Source: Leptobrachium leishanense
Lineage: Eukaryota > Chordata > Amphibia > Anura > Megophryidae
Reading direction: 5' to 3'
DNA: 64,000 nucleotides
Assembly (NCBI GenBank): GCA_009667805.1
Contig: CM019069.1
Coordinates: 90,989,204-91,053,203 of the forward strand
Part shown: piece by piece, positions 47,682-58,154 of the stretch
Numbering within the stretch: the first letter of the stretch is position 1
How the letters are laid out: every line of letters starts with the position of its first letter
Notes under the pieces: model-generated
What the model saw: the letters and a program-made list of their open reading frames with translations, nothing else
Database searches by the model: none
What the model was told of the DNA's origin: nothing
Translations under genes and position numbers: made by a program

Positions 47682-49040
47682 GGGGTTATTCAGAGAGAGA
47701 CGATCTGGCCCCGAAATGTCACCGAACGTGGAATTTCCCTGTATGGTGACATTTCGGGGCCATTCGGAGAGCAGGCAGTTCGCCAAATTTTGGCGAACTG
47801 CCATCAACTACGGTGCCTGTTCGAAGGCAGTGAAATCCCCATAGACAACCAATGGTTAATCTATTCAGAGAACACCAAACAGCAGTGAAAAGTTACTGAA
47901 ATGCCTTGCTGTTCAGTGTTTTCTTTCGGCAGGTTTATTCAGGCGAATCCTATAGGTGTCAATGTTAAAAATATCCACATTTTTATTCAATATCTAATAG
48001 TTTATTATTTTAATCTGCAGTAAAAAGTCTCTTTAAAGATTTTTTAGGATCTTTTAGGCATTTTTCAGGATTTTTTCAACAAATTAATTTTCCTGTTTTT
48101 GTATATATATACCGTTTTTTCTTTTTTTCTGTAACAGACCTTTTTATTTTCATTCATCGGATCTTATATGTAAATTCCAGGCATTTTCACTCAGTATTTG
48201 TTTTGCAAACAGTGTTTCAATTTTGACACTTTAAGGCTAGCGTCAGACGAACGCAGTCATCACGTCCGTGTCGCCACACAGTTTAACGTCCGTCGTAGTA
48301 TTGATTTGAAATCAATAAAGACCAACAAACAAATTATGTCCGCACCAAAGTGCGCACGCACCACACAGGTGGCAACGGATGCCATTTAGGCCTCGACGTA
48401 AAAGCGCTACGACGGACGCCCAGAGTGCGCTGCGTCCATGTAGCGGCCTGTGTGTGATTGCGCATCGTCAGACGCAGCGCATTTGCAAGGTCCATCACGT
48501 TGACGCTCAGAAGTTTTTTTGGGTCTGGCTGACTGTACCTGTCATTTAATTTCAATTAATTTTGAATCCCATATTTCCCTTTTTTTTCTACATCCGTCCA
48601 AAAAACGGACCATGTGGTGTCTACAGTATCTTCCGTCAGTACATACGTCCATTATGCATGCACGCACACAGAGTGCGCTCAGACTGCGTTCGTCTGACAT
48701 TAGCCTTAATCGTTTTTTTTTTGGTTTTTTTGTTGTTGTTTTTTTTAACGCGTTCGGCAGTTTTTGGGCTTTTTTCTGGTGACTGGTCTGCATTATGGTC
48801 GGCGGCATTTTCCAGCGTGTTCGGCATGTTTCTTGCGGCGGTTCCGGCAGGTTTTCTGCAGGTGTTCGGCAGAAATGAGGCGGGTGTGCGGCGAGTTTTC
48901 CCTGCATTTCGGGGACCCTGCAGTGAATGTTGAATTCACCACAGGGTGGAGAACATTGATTCTCCGAAGTGCAGGGAAGTGCGGGGGAATGAGAAAGCAC
49001 TAAAATGTCGGTGACATTTCAATGCTCTCTGAATAACCCC
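47682..49040. mobile_element. Complete GGGGTTATTCAGAGAG element (1.36 kb)
   Basis: Starts GGGGTTATTCAGAGAG and ends CTCTCTGAATAACCCC. Near the left end is a long hairpin, CCCCGAAATGTCACCG against GGTGACATTTCGGGG, and another, AGTTCGCCAAATTTTGGCGA. The AT-rich centre (CTGTAACAGACCTTTTTATT) is shared with 12217-13093 and 46136-46705. It contains the TTAA MITE at 48235-48705. Target duplication is uncertain because CTAT(A/G) abuts both ends. Open frames here (48542-49000 minus, 48562-48933 plus) cross element boundaries and are not genes. Confidence 0.75.
48235..48705. mobile_element. TTAA-target MITE, GGCTAGCGTCAGAC family (copy 3)
   Basis: Perfect TTAA on both sides (48231-48234, 48706-48709). 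Ends GGCTAGCGTCAGACGAACGC and, inverted, GGCTAATGTCAGACGAACGC. This is the best preserved of the three copies and shows that the family uses TTAA targets. It is nested in the 47682-49040 element. Confidence 0.85.
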
Positions 49041-50155
49041 CATAGTCCAGGTTTGCACCACTTGGTGGTATTTTTTAAAACTGTTTTCCAAGTTGAGTTG
49101 CTGAATCAGGCTCTTCTCTGCACCTAAGCTCCATAAATGACAAACAAATACGTGCTTGTGAGTTCTAAGAAAATGCATAAATTTGTTTGCTACCACATTG
49201 TACAAACATAATTTGGCAAAGTGGTTTAAAAATAAAGCCTTGATATCAAAAGATTGTTCGTATTCTGCTCTTCCAACAATTTGTGAAAGATCGTGAAACG
49301 TATTTATGGTCAGGTTCTAAGAAAGAAAAATGAAAACAAGAATAAGAATACACGTTTACATATATACAGTATATATGTGTATCTTATACATGTAGTCAAA
49401 CCAATTTCTTGTCTTTTTCTTCTGACTAGAAAACAAAATTTCTTGCATCTTTGTTTTTCCAGTTAATGTCTTTTTTTCAGTTGAATCTCATTGGCATTTA
49501 AAAGTAAATATATAGCACTTTGAAAGAGGGTGTATGATTATAAATCTGTACTGTATAAGCATCTGTTATCATTTATTTTTTTCTAACAATCTGTGATAGC
49601 ATATGCAAAGTAAACAGGCAAACATGGCAATTTATCCATCATTCTATAATGCAGAGTAAGTACAGAAATTAATTAGACGCTACTGTAATATTTATCTAAA
49701 TAATATTTTTGACAGTGTAATACCTATGGAACACATTGTGTTTATAATTTGATAAGAGTAATTTTATCACAGGGATTAGAATAATTCCAATTGGTTTAAG
49801 GAATACATCCAGTAGAGAGACTAATTATAGGCAAATGTCCTTAGAACACGCAAGGTCAAGATTTTAGCTGAAAATGCTTGTTAATTAGGATATATCTGGT
49901 ATATATAGCAAGCTGTGGTGAGATATTGATTTCATTCATTGTTATATTAAGTAGGAAAAAAGTTTCAGTTGCTGAAGGGTGACACAGTGAGTGAAAATTT
50001 AATGAATCAACATGAAGACAAATCTATAATATGATATCATCTTATTTATCAGTTTTCATTTTGCAGTATAGAATGCAGACACCAGATCACGGAACCAGCA
50101 TTAATCGCATAACAATATGCACAGAGTAGAGCGTAAGGGGTCATTGTCATATTTA
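49041..50155. other. AT-rich unique sequence, no gene seen
   Basis: No features recognised beyond a short TATATACAGTATATATG palindrome near 49360. Confidence 0.5.
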
Positions 50156-50531
50156 TTAAACCCCCTTACTACCAAGGGATTTTCCAGAACACCACTGTCA
50201 GGAACTAACGCTTTTTTTGGAAAATCATTTTTATGAATTGTACAGTAAGAAATATTTGGAAGTATTCCAAATTTTTTCCTTACTGTTATAACAAACTCGT
50301 AAAGACAAATGTGTCCATCTACTGGCCCAAAAGATCCAGTGAAGCATTGGGCTCCATATTGGACCAGCTGGGGATATGTGACACATTTCCCAGGTGGTTT
50401 TAAAAAGTGTTAGCACCTTGGCGATCATGCCCGCGGTGCTAAAACTATAAGGTCATGTTCCAGGGCAGATTGCAAAGGAATTTTGCTTGCAATAAATAAA
50501 ATATCTTTGCATTGCTCTAGTATAACACCAT

Positions 50532-50655
50532 GGGCCCTATTCCAACCCTGGTGTAAACTTAACCAGAGCTGTGTTACGCTTACCAGAGCCATTAGAGTCA
50601 GCGAAGTTGCTACATTTACAACAGCTCTGATTAAGTTTGCACCAAGACTGGAATA
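50532..50655. mobile_element. 124-bp hairpin MITE
   Basis: TATTCCAACCCTGGTGTAAA with CTTAACCAGAGCTGT pairs with ACAGCTCTGATTAAG and TTTGCACCAAGACTGGAATA. The whole unit folds on itself. It abuts the larger palindrome and both start with GGGCCCTATTCCA. Confidence 0.7.
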
Positions 50656-50664
50656 TCGCACTAT

Positions 50665-51510
50665 GGGCCCTATTCCATAGTTGACGTTAAGCAGGAAAAA
50701 CTGCGCCTGGAAGTCCATGGAGCCTTGCGCGTCCCAGCCATACTCTCTCGTGAGATTGCGCTGTGCCGCGGATGCATTGCGGAGGGAGACTAGGAACTAT
50801 TTGTCCTCAGTCTCAATCTGCTGCTGGCAAGAGGAACTGGCAGATCGTGTCACCCTCCACTCTGCTAGATGAGAGGTGAGTATGGGATTTAATGGGGGGT
50901 TTTACAAAGATTGTTCGGCGATTTTACATTTGAAAATTAACATTACAGCAGCTTCGAGGAGACGTTAATTTTCATCTTCACATGGAAGCACATGCTATTT
51001 CAATGTAGCTTGCGCTTCCACGTGGGAGATGGTTTTTCACTGAGTAATACTGTCTCCTCAAAGCTGGTGTTAAGTGGTTTTGCATTTGCAAAATCATGGA
51101 ACACGCTCTGTAAATCCCCCATTAAATCCCATACTCACCTCTCATCCCACACTGGAGAGGGTGGGTGGAATGCGTTGCTTCCTCTCACTGGCAGAAGACG
51201 GAGATTGGGTACAAATAGTCCCTAGTCACCCTCCAAGATTCCTTTGCTGCACTGCGAGTGTGAGCTCACACAGAGCTCACGCCTGGGAGGCGCAAGGCTC
51301 AATGGAGTCCTATGTTCTCCACGAGCCGATATTCGCAGCAGTGTGGAGCTCCCCTGCCAGTATCAGACAGCCTTGTGCTTGGTTCTGGGTCTAGGTGCAG
51401 AGCTCCTACCCTGGAATATGGATGGAAAAATTAAGGCAGTAAAAAAATTATGCAGGCGCAGATTTTCCTGCTTTACGTCTCCATTTAACTGTCAGCTATG
51501 GAATAGGATT
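50665..51510. mobile_element. Large palindromic (foldback) MITE of the GGGCCCTATTCC type (copy E)
   Basis: Left GGGCCCTATTCCATAGTTGA pairs with right GTCAGCTATGGAATAGGATT. Inner arms also pair: GAGGTGAGTATGGGATTTAA (about 50874) with TTAAATCCCATACTCACCTC (about 51121). The result is a palindrome of about 0.85 kb with centre near 51000-51050. Two GGTGAGTAT donors face each other (50875-50883 plus, 51131-51139 minus). Both halves are diverged copies of one GC-rich MITE, in head-to-head order. Confidence 0.75.
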
Positions 51511-51969
51511 GGGGCACCACCATATTGGGGCACCACCTGGTGCCTTGCAGATCAAGTATAGTCAATCATGGTAGTGAAGGGTTTATAATAAATGCCACAA
51601 ATTAACTTCAACAATATTATGCAAGTAATTAATAATTCATGTATCTGAATATCAAAAAATCAGATCACAAGTCTTATTGATAAATTACTCTATAACGATT
51701 ATATTGCTAAACATTTTTCATTATTTGTGCATCTGTACTAGACATGTGCACAGCACAAAATTTTGTTTTGAACTAATGGATTAGTCCTAAAATGCAATTT
51801 ATTTAGTTGCTAAAGAAATTTGTTTTCAGTTCTTTAGTATGAAAACTAATTTCATTCATCCGAAAACCAGTGGATACAATTACTATTGTAGTGGTACTTC
51901 TCTGTATAGAACATCCTCCTCAATTTATACCTTTCTCTGTATAATGTGTACAACATCCTCCTGCATTAA

Positions 51970-53194
51970 CCACTTCGATGCGGAGGATGCGCTCAAAGCG
52001 TCCTCCGCATGGCTGCTGTTGTGTGGAGGACGCGCTGAGCGCGTCCTCCCTTTGGGGTCAGCGTTCGGCCGGGTTCCGGCCGAATGCTGGCCCCACCGGT
52101 GCGGGCTGACATCCTCGATGTCAGCCCAGCATCCGGAACCGCCGCCGCTGAAATTAGGTGTCATTGCGGCAGCGCGATGACACCTAATTCAGGCGCCCCC
52201 CCGCATGTGCGGAGGAGGCGCCTGAAAGGGAGGGGGGAGGTCCTTCGGACCTCTCTCCCTCCCGATTGGCGGCGTTGCGGGGGTTAACCCAGGCACCATT
52301 TGGAAGGGCACAGCCTGCCCTTCCAAATGGTGCCGGGCATTAACCCCTGGTGAGCTGGATCGCGAATCGGCGCTGAAAAGCGCCGGTTCGTGATCCTTTC
52401 CCGGGGCTGGCCGACATCTTGGATGTCGGCCAAGCCTCCGGGAACTCCCCCTGAGGACTGGCGTTATCGTGCATAGCACGATGACGCCAGTCCTAGAGTT
52501 AACCCCTAACTGCCACCAACGGTGGAGATAGGGAGTTCCAATGAACTCCCTATCTCCCGATCCGTGTCAGCTAGGGGCTAAAGTTTGGTATGGTTGGATC
52601 GGCCAGAGCATGGCCGTTCCAACGATACCATACACTACTGTGAAAAAAGTTTTTTAAAAAAAATAAAAATTAAAAATAAAAATAAAAATATATTTAAAAA
52701 AAAAATAAACATTTTCTTTTTCTTTTTTTTGGTTCATTAATGCAGCAATATTGTTCCCATTTCAATTATAATGTGAACAATGATGCTGCACTAACGATTT
52801 TTGTATGCGGTGCGTTTGTTAAAAATCGTGTAATTTTCCCCAAAAAAAAAATGGAACGAGACCCCATCTCTAATTTTTTTAACAAGCGCACCCCATACAA
52901 AATATAACCGCAATTGCTTGCATGTTAAAATGTGAAAAAAAAACACTTTACACGTTGTAAATTATTGAAAATACATATTTTATTGCATTTTTTGTTATAA
53001 TATACAGACATGACATAACGTATACATATAATAATGACATATTATGAATCTACCGAGTCTGACGGAAAGAACGATATAAAATATGTCTGGGTCATGTACT
53101 AAAATAAGCCTTCAAAACGCGTTTAAACATGATGAGCAAAACCGGTAAAAATGACCTCAGCACAGAGGTGTGAAAAGCCTCAGCAGCGAAAGGG
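51970..53194. mobile_element. piggyBac-like non-autonomous element, most complete copy (1,225 bp)
   Basis: TTAA on both sides (51966-51969, 53195-53198). Ends CCACTTCGATGCGGAGGATG and, inverted, CCCTTTCGCTGCTGAGGC. About half is a chain of GC-rich hairpins (GTTCGGCCGGGTTCCGGCCGAA-like, TGACATCCTCGATGTCA, GTCCTTCGGAC, CATTTGGAAGGGCA against TGCCCTTCCAAATGG). The rest is AT-rich. It is the reference for the shorter copies at 8421-9125, 14925-15530 and 26411-27121. It contains no transposase frame. Confidence 0.88.
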
Positions 53195-53309
53195 TTAATA
53201 CCCCTCTCTGTATAATGTATAGAACATCCTCCTGCATTGATTAATGCCCCTCTCTGTATAGAACATCCTAATGCATTGGCATGTGGAGCGTGCAGAACTT
53301 CGGAATGCA

Positions 53310-53925
53310 ATGCTTATCCAGCACAGGAGAGGGAACTTTTACTTAAACTTTGTATCTCTGTGAGGGAGACACAGGAATATAAAAGCAGGGGAGAGGGAAA
53401 ATATTAATGTAAATTGGTCTGAAAGCTCAGAGAAGAGATGACTGGTGCAAATTAATTTTTATAATAAAATATAGCACTTTAAATCCAGGGAAAACGTTCA
53501 AATAAATCACACTGAAGGCTCATAAATAATGACAGAGTAACTGTGAGAGCTGGATACTAAATGTATCAGACATAAAAAAAAACTTTATAACTACCAGCAC
53601 TGGGAGAGGAGAGGGACTTTATATAAAACGTGTATTATAGATGAGGAAAGGGGGATAGTGCTCCTGGATAATATAAAATGTATCAGACCTAAGCCTGTAT
53701 TATGCAGAGCAGGAGGGGAGATAACACACATTTTATAAAGTCCCTCTCTTCTCCCAGCGCTGCTTGTTATAAAGGGGTTTTCACTATCCAGCCCTCCTCT
53801 GTCATTAGCTTTCAGTGTGATTTATTTGAATGTTTTCCTTCTCCAGCTGCTTTTATCATCTTGTCTGCCTCATAGACATGCAAGGGTTAAGTAAAGGTTT
53901 CCTCTCCTGTGCTGGCTGTCTGTGC
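53310..53925. repeat. Imperfect palindrome in the right half of the hAT element
   Basis: CCAGCACAGGAGAGGGAAC with TTTTACTTAA (53314-53345) pairs with TTAAGTAAAGG and TTTCCTCTCCTGTGCTGG (53887-53917). CAGCACTGGGAGAGGAGAGG (53596) pairs with CTCTCTTCTCCCAGCGCTGC (53744). The centre is near 53675. Confidence 0.7.
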
Positions 53926-54229
53926 TGCGAGTGAGTATTCTAGAGCTCTATCACTGTCAGATTTTCGGGTAGGGGTCGGGAAGGATTACACATACAAACC
54001 TTTTCTGTAGCTTTGTGATGTTGCGCTCTTCATTGCTGATCTCCTTCACTCATCAATGTAATATCACAAAAAGGACTGAAACTAAAATGTAGTGCAATTT
54101 ATTTTAGTTTCTTTCGTTTTTTGTACTGAGCAGTTTCGTATCTCTTGAGTCATCCGAAAACTAAATTATCCCAAAATTCGGACTAAATCGTTTTAGTACT
54201 AAAACGAATGCACATGTCTAATCTGTACA

Positions 54230-55404
54230 TTATATTCTGGCAGGCTAGCAGCAACCAGTTAATCCTATGGTATATTCTGTACAACAAAGCTTTCATTTTT
54301 GTCAAAAAAGTTATGACTTCAATCTTCAATAGTAAACACAGAGTGCAGTATGAGCTAACACTGGTGGACTTGTTCCAGTGGAGGCGTAATCCTTGTGTTA
54401 GGCAGAGCAATTACACTGTACATAACACAATTATTACGGCTCAATTGCAATTCCAAATGGAACGATAAGCAATGTTAGCTTTCAGTGTTTGCTGTGACAA
54501 AAAAAGTAGAAATATTACACAATACAAATAAGTGCCACAAATGTACAAATAACAATGTCAATGAGCAGCCCTCCAAAAAGACAGTAAAGCATAAATACAA
54601 ATTCATAAAAAGGAGTAGAAGATAAAAAACTGCATGCAATGTACTATTAAACTTCAAAATTCATATATTAGCACTCTCAAGAAAGGGGAAATAGACCAAA
54701 CAAATAAACAACAACTACAAGAGTAAACTTTGACAAAAGATATTATCTTCTGAAACCTTGTGTACCTTTTCTCTCCCTTATTTTCCTTATCATTCTCCGA
54801 GACCTCAGACTATTTATTTTGCTTGCTTTATTATTTACTTTTTGTTGTTGTTTATTTGTGGGGCTCCAGAATATGCACCTAAAGTTACAATACCTCAGAC
54901 ATTGAAGCCAACGTACTATAATTCATTGAACCTCTTGAAGGTTTATAAGAGATGCGAATGGGTTACTCATCCTACTCTTTAAACTTTAAAGGTTTGGACC
55001 AAAATAGCGAGACACAGAAACTCTCAGAACTAGAGTCCATATCTGCTATAAGCTTAACCCAAGCTCTGATAAACATACACCTTATACTTTAATGGCTTTG
55101 ATAAGTTTTCCAGAACTAATTTAAAATTTTGCCAGACTTGGAATCTAGCGCTTGCTAACAGATCTTGAAATCTGAGATTAACTTCAGTAACTCTCAAATA
55201 GAAGCAAGGGATACTTCAAGGGACTCTTTAATTCCTTAAACAAACTATAGACTGCAAAGGGATAGTTGCTCTAAAATGACAGACATATTCATTCTGGACC
55301 AGATCATTTATAGGTTAGATAGTTAGATAGTATTTTTATGAATATATCTGTAGGACAAGTGTGAACAAGAGAACATGGTAATCCTGTCTATTTAATCAAT
55401 AAAG
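54230..55404. other. AT-rich unique sequence, no gene seen
   Basis: No features recognised. Confidence 0.5.
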
Positions 55405-55411
55405 GTGTTAA

Positions 55412-56017
55412 AGGAACACTCTATTCAAAAAATCACCCCCCGTTTTTTTATCCTAACCTATCCCTATTCCCTTAATAAAACTTTCGTTTTTATTTTTTTT
55501 TCTTGTAACTGTAATACTTACCCTAAAATCCTCTTGTTTCCAGCGGCATTTTTTTTTTTTATATACTCACCTCCCTCCTCTTCCGCTCCCGTCCTTCTTC
55601 TTGCTTCTTGGCTTCTGGTTTACGTGAGAAGCGCGCATGCACGCCTCTCACATAAGCCAGCCAATCGGCAGGCTTCCTCCCGGCTCCCTCTGAGGATTAG
55701 TGTTGCGCGCAAGAGGATGCGCGCAACACTAACCCTCAGAGGGAGCCGCCAGCTTCGGCGGTGAGTTGGAGACGTCATCGCGCTGAAAGCGCGATGACGT
55801 CTCCTACTCGGCAAAAGTCGGCAGAAGCGGGAAATATGATTCCCGCTCTGCTGACTGACAGCTGGGAGGGCGGAGGAAAGTTCTCCGCCTCTCTCAGCTG
55901 TTTTCAGTATTTTCAGCTGATCGGCTGAGCGGAGGGAGGGGGGACAGAGGGCAGGATACTCCGGGCACCATGACCACCTAAAATAGCTTAGGTGGTCATG
56001 TTACTTAGAGTATCCCT
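55412..56017. mobile_element. T2-like MITE (TTAAAGGRR ends)
   Basis: TTAA (55408-55411) then AGGAACACTCTATTC. The right end is TAGAGTATCCCT then TTAA (56018-56021). Including the target, both ends read TTAAAGGAA and TTAAAGGGA, fitting TTAAAGGRR of Xenopus T2 MITEs, a TTAA-target family. The centre has hairpins: GTTGCGCGCAAGAGGATGCG with GCAACACTAACCCTCAGAGG, and GAGACGTCATCGCGCTGAAA with GCGCGATGACGTCTC. GGTGAGTAT is on the minus strand (55563-55571). Confidence 0.85.
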
Positions 56018-56021
56018 TTAA

Positions 56022-56740
56022 CTTCACATTTATGTTTTGTTTCTCCTAAAGTGCATTAATCCCATATTGTATTAGTATTGTTCTAGTTTAGTAGACTGTA
56101 GGCACTGGACATCACAATTTGCCATGTACTAAACAAAACTGGTTGTGTTGCTAACTTGACTGTTTATACACCTTTCAATACTGAAATAAAATATTTTTTT
56201 TTTAAAAAAAATATATATACTATATAATACACCAAAGGAGTGGTCCTTGACTTGGGATCCCAACCCATTTTCCACTTTATTTAGCCCTTCTCCAATATGA
56301 AAAACCAAAGTACACCTTTGCTTCTTTCAGCATTACCCAAGGGAGTTTGCCAGTCATTTTCCAAAGAACATCTCAGAAACAGAATACATTGCCTGTAGGT
56401 CCCTGGCTGCAAACACCAGCCAGATATTTGATTTAGTGGAGAAGAATGTATGCTGTATCTCACAGGAACATTGGATACACAACCATGTTAACAAATAGGC
56501 AGGACTATACAACAAGGGAGATGACCTGATGGAGGACTTCCTTTACATTCGTGTATGGAGTGTAACATTTTTTTGCCCTAAATCTGTACTAGATATATTG
56601 AAATCTTTGTTTATAACATAGTACATATTACTGATATATCATCAAAATATAAGTTATTTTGTATTGTTAAAAACTTAGATTCAATAACATGGGACTAATT
56701 CTGAAAACAAAAGAAAAGGGAAACCTTTCATTTAACGATA
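56022..56740. other. AT-rich unique sequence, no gene seen
   Basis: No features recognised. Confidence 0.5.
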
Positions 56741-56744
56741 TGCT

Positions 56745-56833
56745 GTATATATATACAGTATATATATATATATATATTGTTTATTATTGCAGAAGCCACC
56801 CGCACATCATAGCAATTCCACCACAACCCTTGT

Positions 56834-56888
<55 letters not shown>

Positions 56889-57032
56889 TGATCATTAAGC
56901 ATCCAGACCTGAGGAAGAGAGTAATACTCTCGAAAGCTTGTCTTTTAAATGTAACGTTAGTCCAATAAAAAAGGTATCACTACATACTGCTATACTCCTG
57001 ATTTTGGCATCTGGACTAACATGGCCTATCGA

Positions 57033-57068
<36 letters not shown>

Positions 57069-57160
57069 AAAAGCTTGTCTTTTAAATGTAACGTTAGTCG
57101 AGTAAAAAAAAGGTATCACTACTACTGCTATACTCTGGTGATATATATATATATATGTAT
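56745..57160. repeat. (TA)n microsatellites around a duplicated segment
   Basis: TA runs lie at about 56748-56780, 56838-56884, 57036-57064 and 57140-57157. Between them AAAGCTTGTCTTTTAAATGT with AACGTTAGTC occurs twice (56934 and 57070), each followed by a GGTATCACTAC and CTGCTATACTC stretch. It looks like duplication of a unit of about 135 bases with flanking TA tract. Confidence 0.8.
56909..56935 (+). ncRNA. TGAGGAA-stem-GAAA hairpin (hammerhead-like), locus 1
   Basis: CTGAGGA (56909-56915), one A, stem GAGAG/CTCTC with loop TAATA, then GAAA (56932-56935). CUGANGA, stem II and GAAA are the hammerhead core, but an extra A before the stem departs from it. Flanking helices I and III were not established. 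Possibly from a Penelope-like element end, as such elements are known to carry hammerhead motifs. Confidence 0.35.
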
Positions 57161-57985
57161 TAATATAGCGTATATCCATATGCAGAAAGGCTCCCCTCAC
57201 CTTCAGTAACCCCTATGAGTACTGATTCTGGCCTGAACACAACTAGTCAATAGCTGAAGCTCCTTGTAGGGTGAAGACAACATTTAGAGGACTTTATTTA
57301 GAGTTGACAATTACAAACACAGGTAGGGGGATGGGTACAATACATTTGTAAAACACACTACAACGTTTCCATACGGAATAGCCTCCCAATAGCCTCCCCT
57401 CTCCCACACACACATCCGGCATAACAGACAAAGGGCTAGATTATGTACTGAACGCTAACTGTAGCGCTTGTATATGTAACTGTTAACACTAGGTTAGGTG
57501 ACTTTAACGCATGACACCCATTTTACATCCGTAATGCTAAACCCTTTAAAAATCCATTAGTGCATCGGTGATTGCACTAGCTTGCGTAGAAAGAAAATAG
57601 ACCTCAGTAAGGGGTGCTAAGGCTACAAGGTTAGTAGGTGCTTCAATATTACAGACAGTGAAAAATAGATAGGATAGAATAAAACTGGCAATGGTAAGCC
57701 AGAAAAAACAAAAACCGTTGTTTGAAGTATAGAAAAACTTAACAAATATTAATTGAAGCGTAGGGGTGCTTCCTGTAGTTGGAGTATCAAACTTTGCTCC
57801 AATGTTACATGCACACTATTTGATAATTGCAGCTGGTATTATTGGGTTCAGGTAAATATCAAAGGGGTAGTAGGCATTATCATTGATCACATATGAAATA
57901 TGCATATATCATGCCCACACCACCCCAAAGCATCTTTAGGTCCACGTACCCCAAGTGACTACTATCACTATATACTGTATACAGT
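57161..57985. other. Mostly unique sequence with a GC-rich MITE piece
   Basis: At about 57431-57560, GGGCTAGATTATGTACTGAA, CGCTAACTGTAGCG and TTTTACATCCGTAATGCTAA resemble the ends of the GC-rich MITE family (copies A-D). The rest shows no gene. Confidence 0.4.
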
Positions 57986-58006
57986 ATCTCACAGAAGTGA
58001 GTACGC

Positions 58007-58115
58007 CCCTCACATTTTTGTAAATATTTTATTATATTTTTTCATGTGACAACACTCATTTCTTCAGTGTTGTCACATGAAAAGATATAATAGAATATTT
58101 ACAAAAATGTGAGGG
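58007..58115. mobile_element. Tc1/mariner-type hairpin MITE
   Basis: Arm CCCTCACATTTTTGTAAATA...TGTGACAACACT (58007-58056) pairs with AGTGTTGTCACATG...ACAAAAATGTGAGGG (58066-58115). The loop is 9 bases. Upstream CAGTATCTCACAGAAGTGAG is typical of a vertebrate Tc1-type terminal repeat. A (TA)n run follows at 58127-58152. Confidence 0.75.
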
Positions 58116-58154
58116 TGATGTGAGATTATATATATATATATATATATATATAAA

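Larger units (their letters stand above)
50160..51581. mobile_element. CCCCTTACTACC element expanded by nested palindromes
   Basis: The left end CCCCCTTACTACCAAGGG and right end ATGGTAGTGAAGGG are inverted copies and match the 36945-37411 element, as does the GATTTTCC...AAATCATTTTTA interior. The TTAA targets have decayed (TTAAA and TTTATAA). Two palindromic elements (50532-50655 and 50665-51510) sit inside and account for the extra length. Confidence 0.65.
51739..54220. mobile_element. hAT-type element with 8-bp target duplication ATCTGTAC
   Basis: Ends TAGACATGTGCACAGC and, inverted, TAGACATGTGCATTCG. Exact ATCTGTAC copies lie at 51731-51738 and 54221-54228. A CCTCTCTGTATA(A/G)AACATCC-type short tandem repeat in its left part is split by a piggyBac-like element (51970-53194). 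The right part is an imperfect palindrome (about 53310-53925). No transposase remains. Confidence 0.9.

Noticed and set aside
48542..49000. 152-codon minus-strand frame and 123-codon plus-strand frame
   Set aside because: Both cross the boundary between a TTAA MITE and its host element, so they cannot be an inherited gene.
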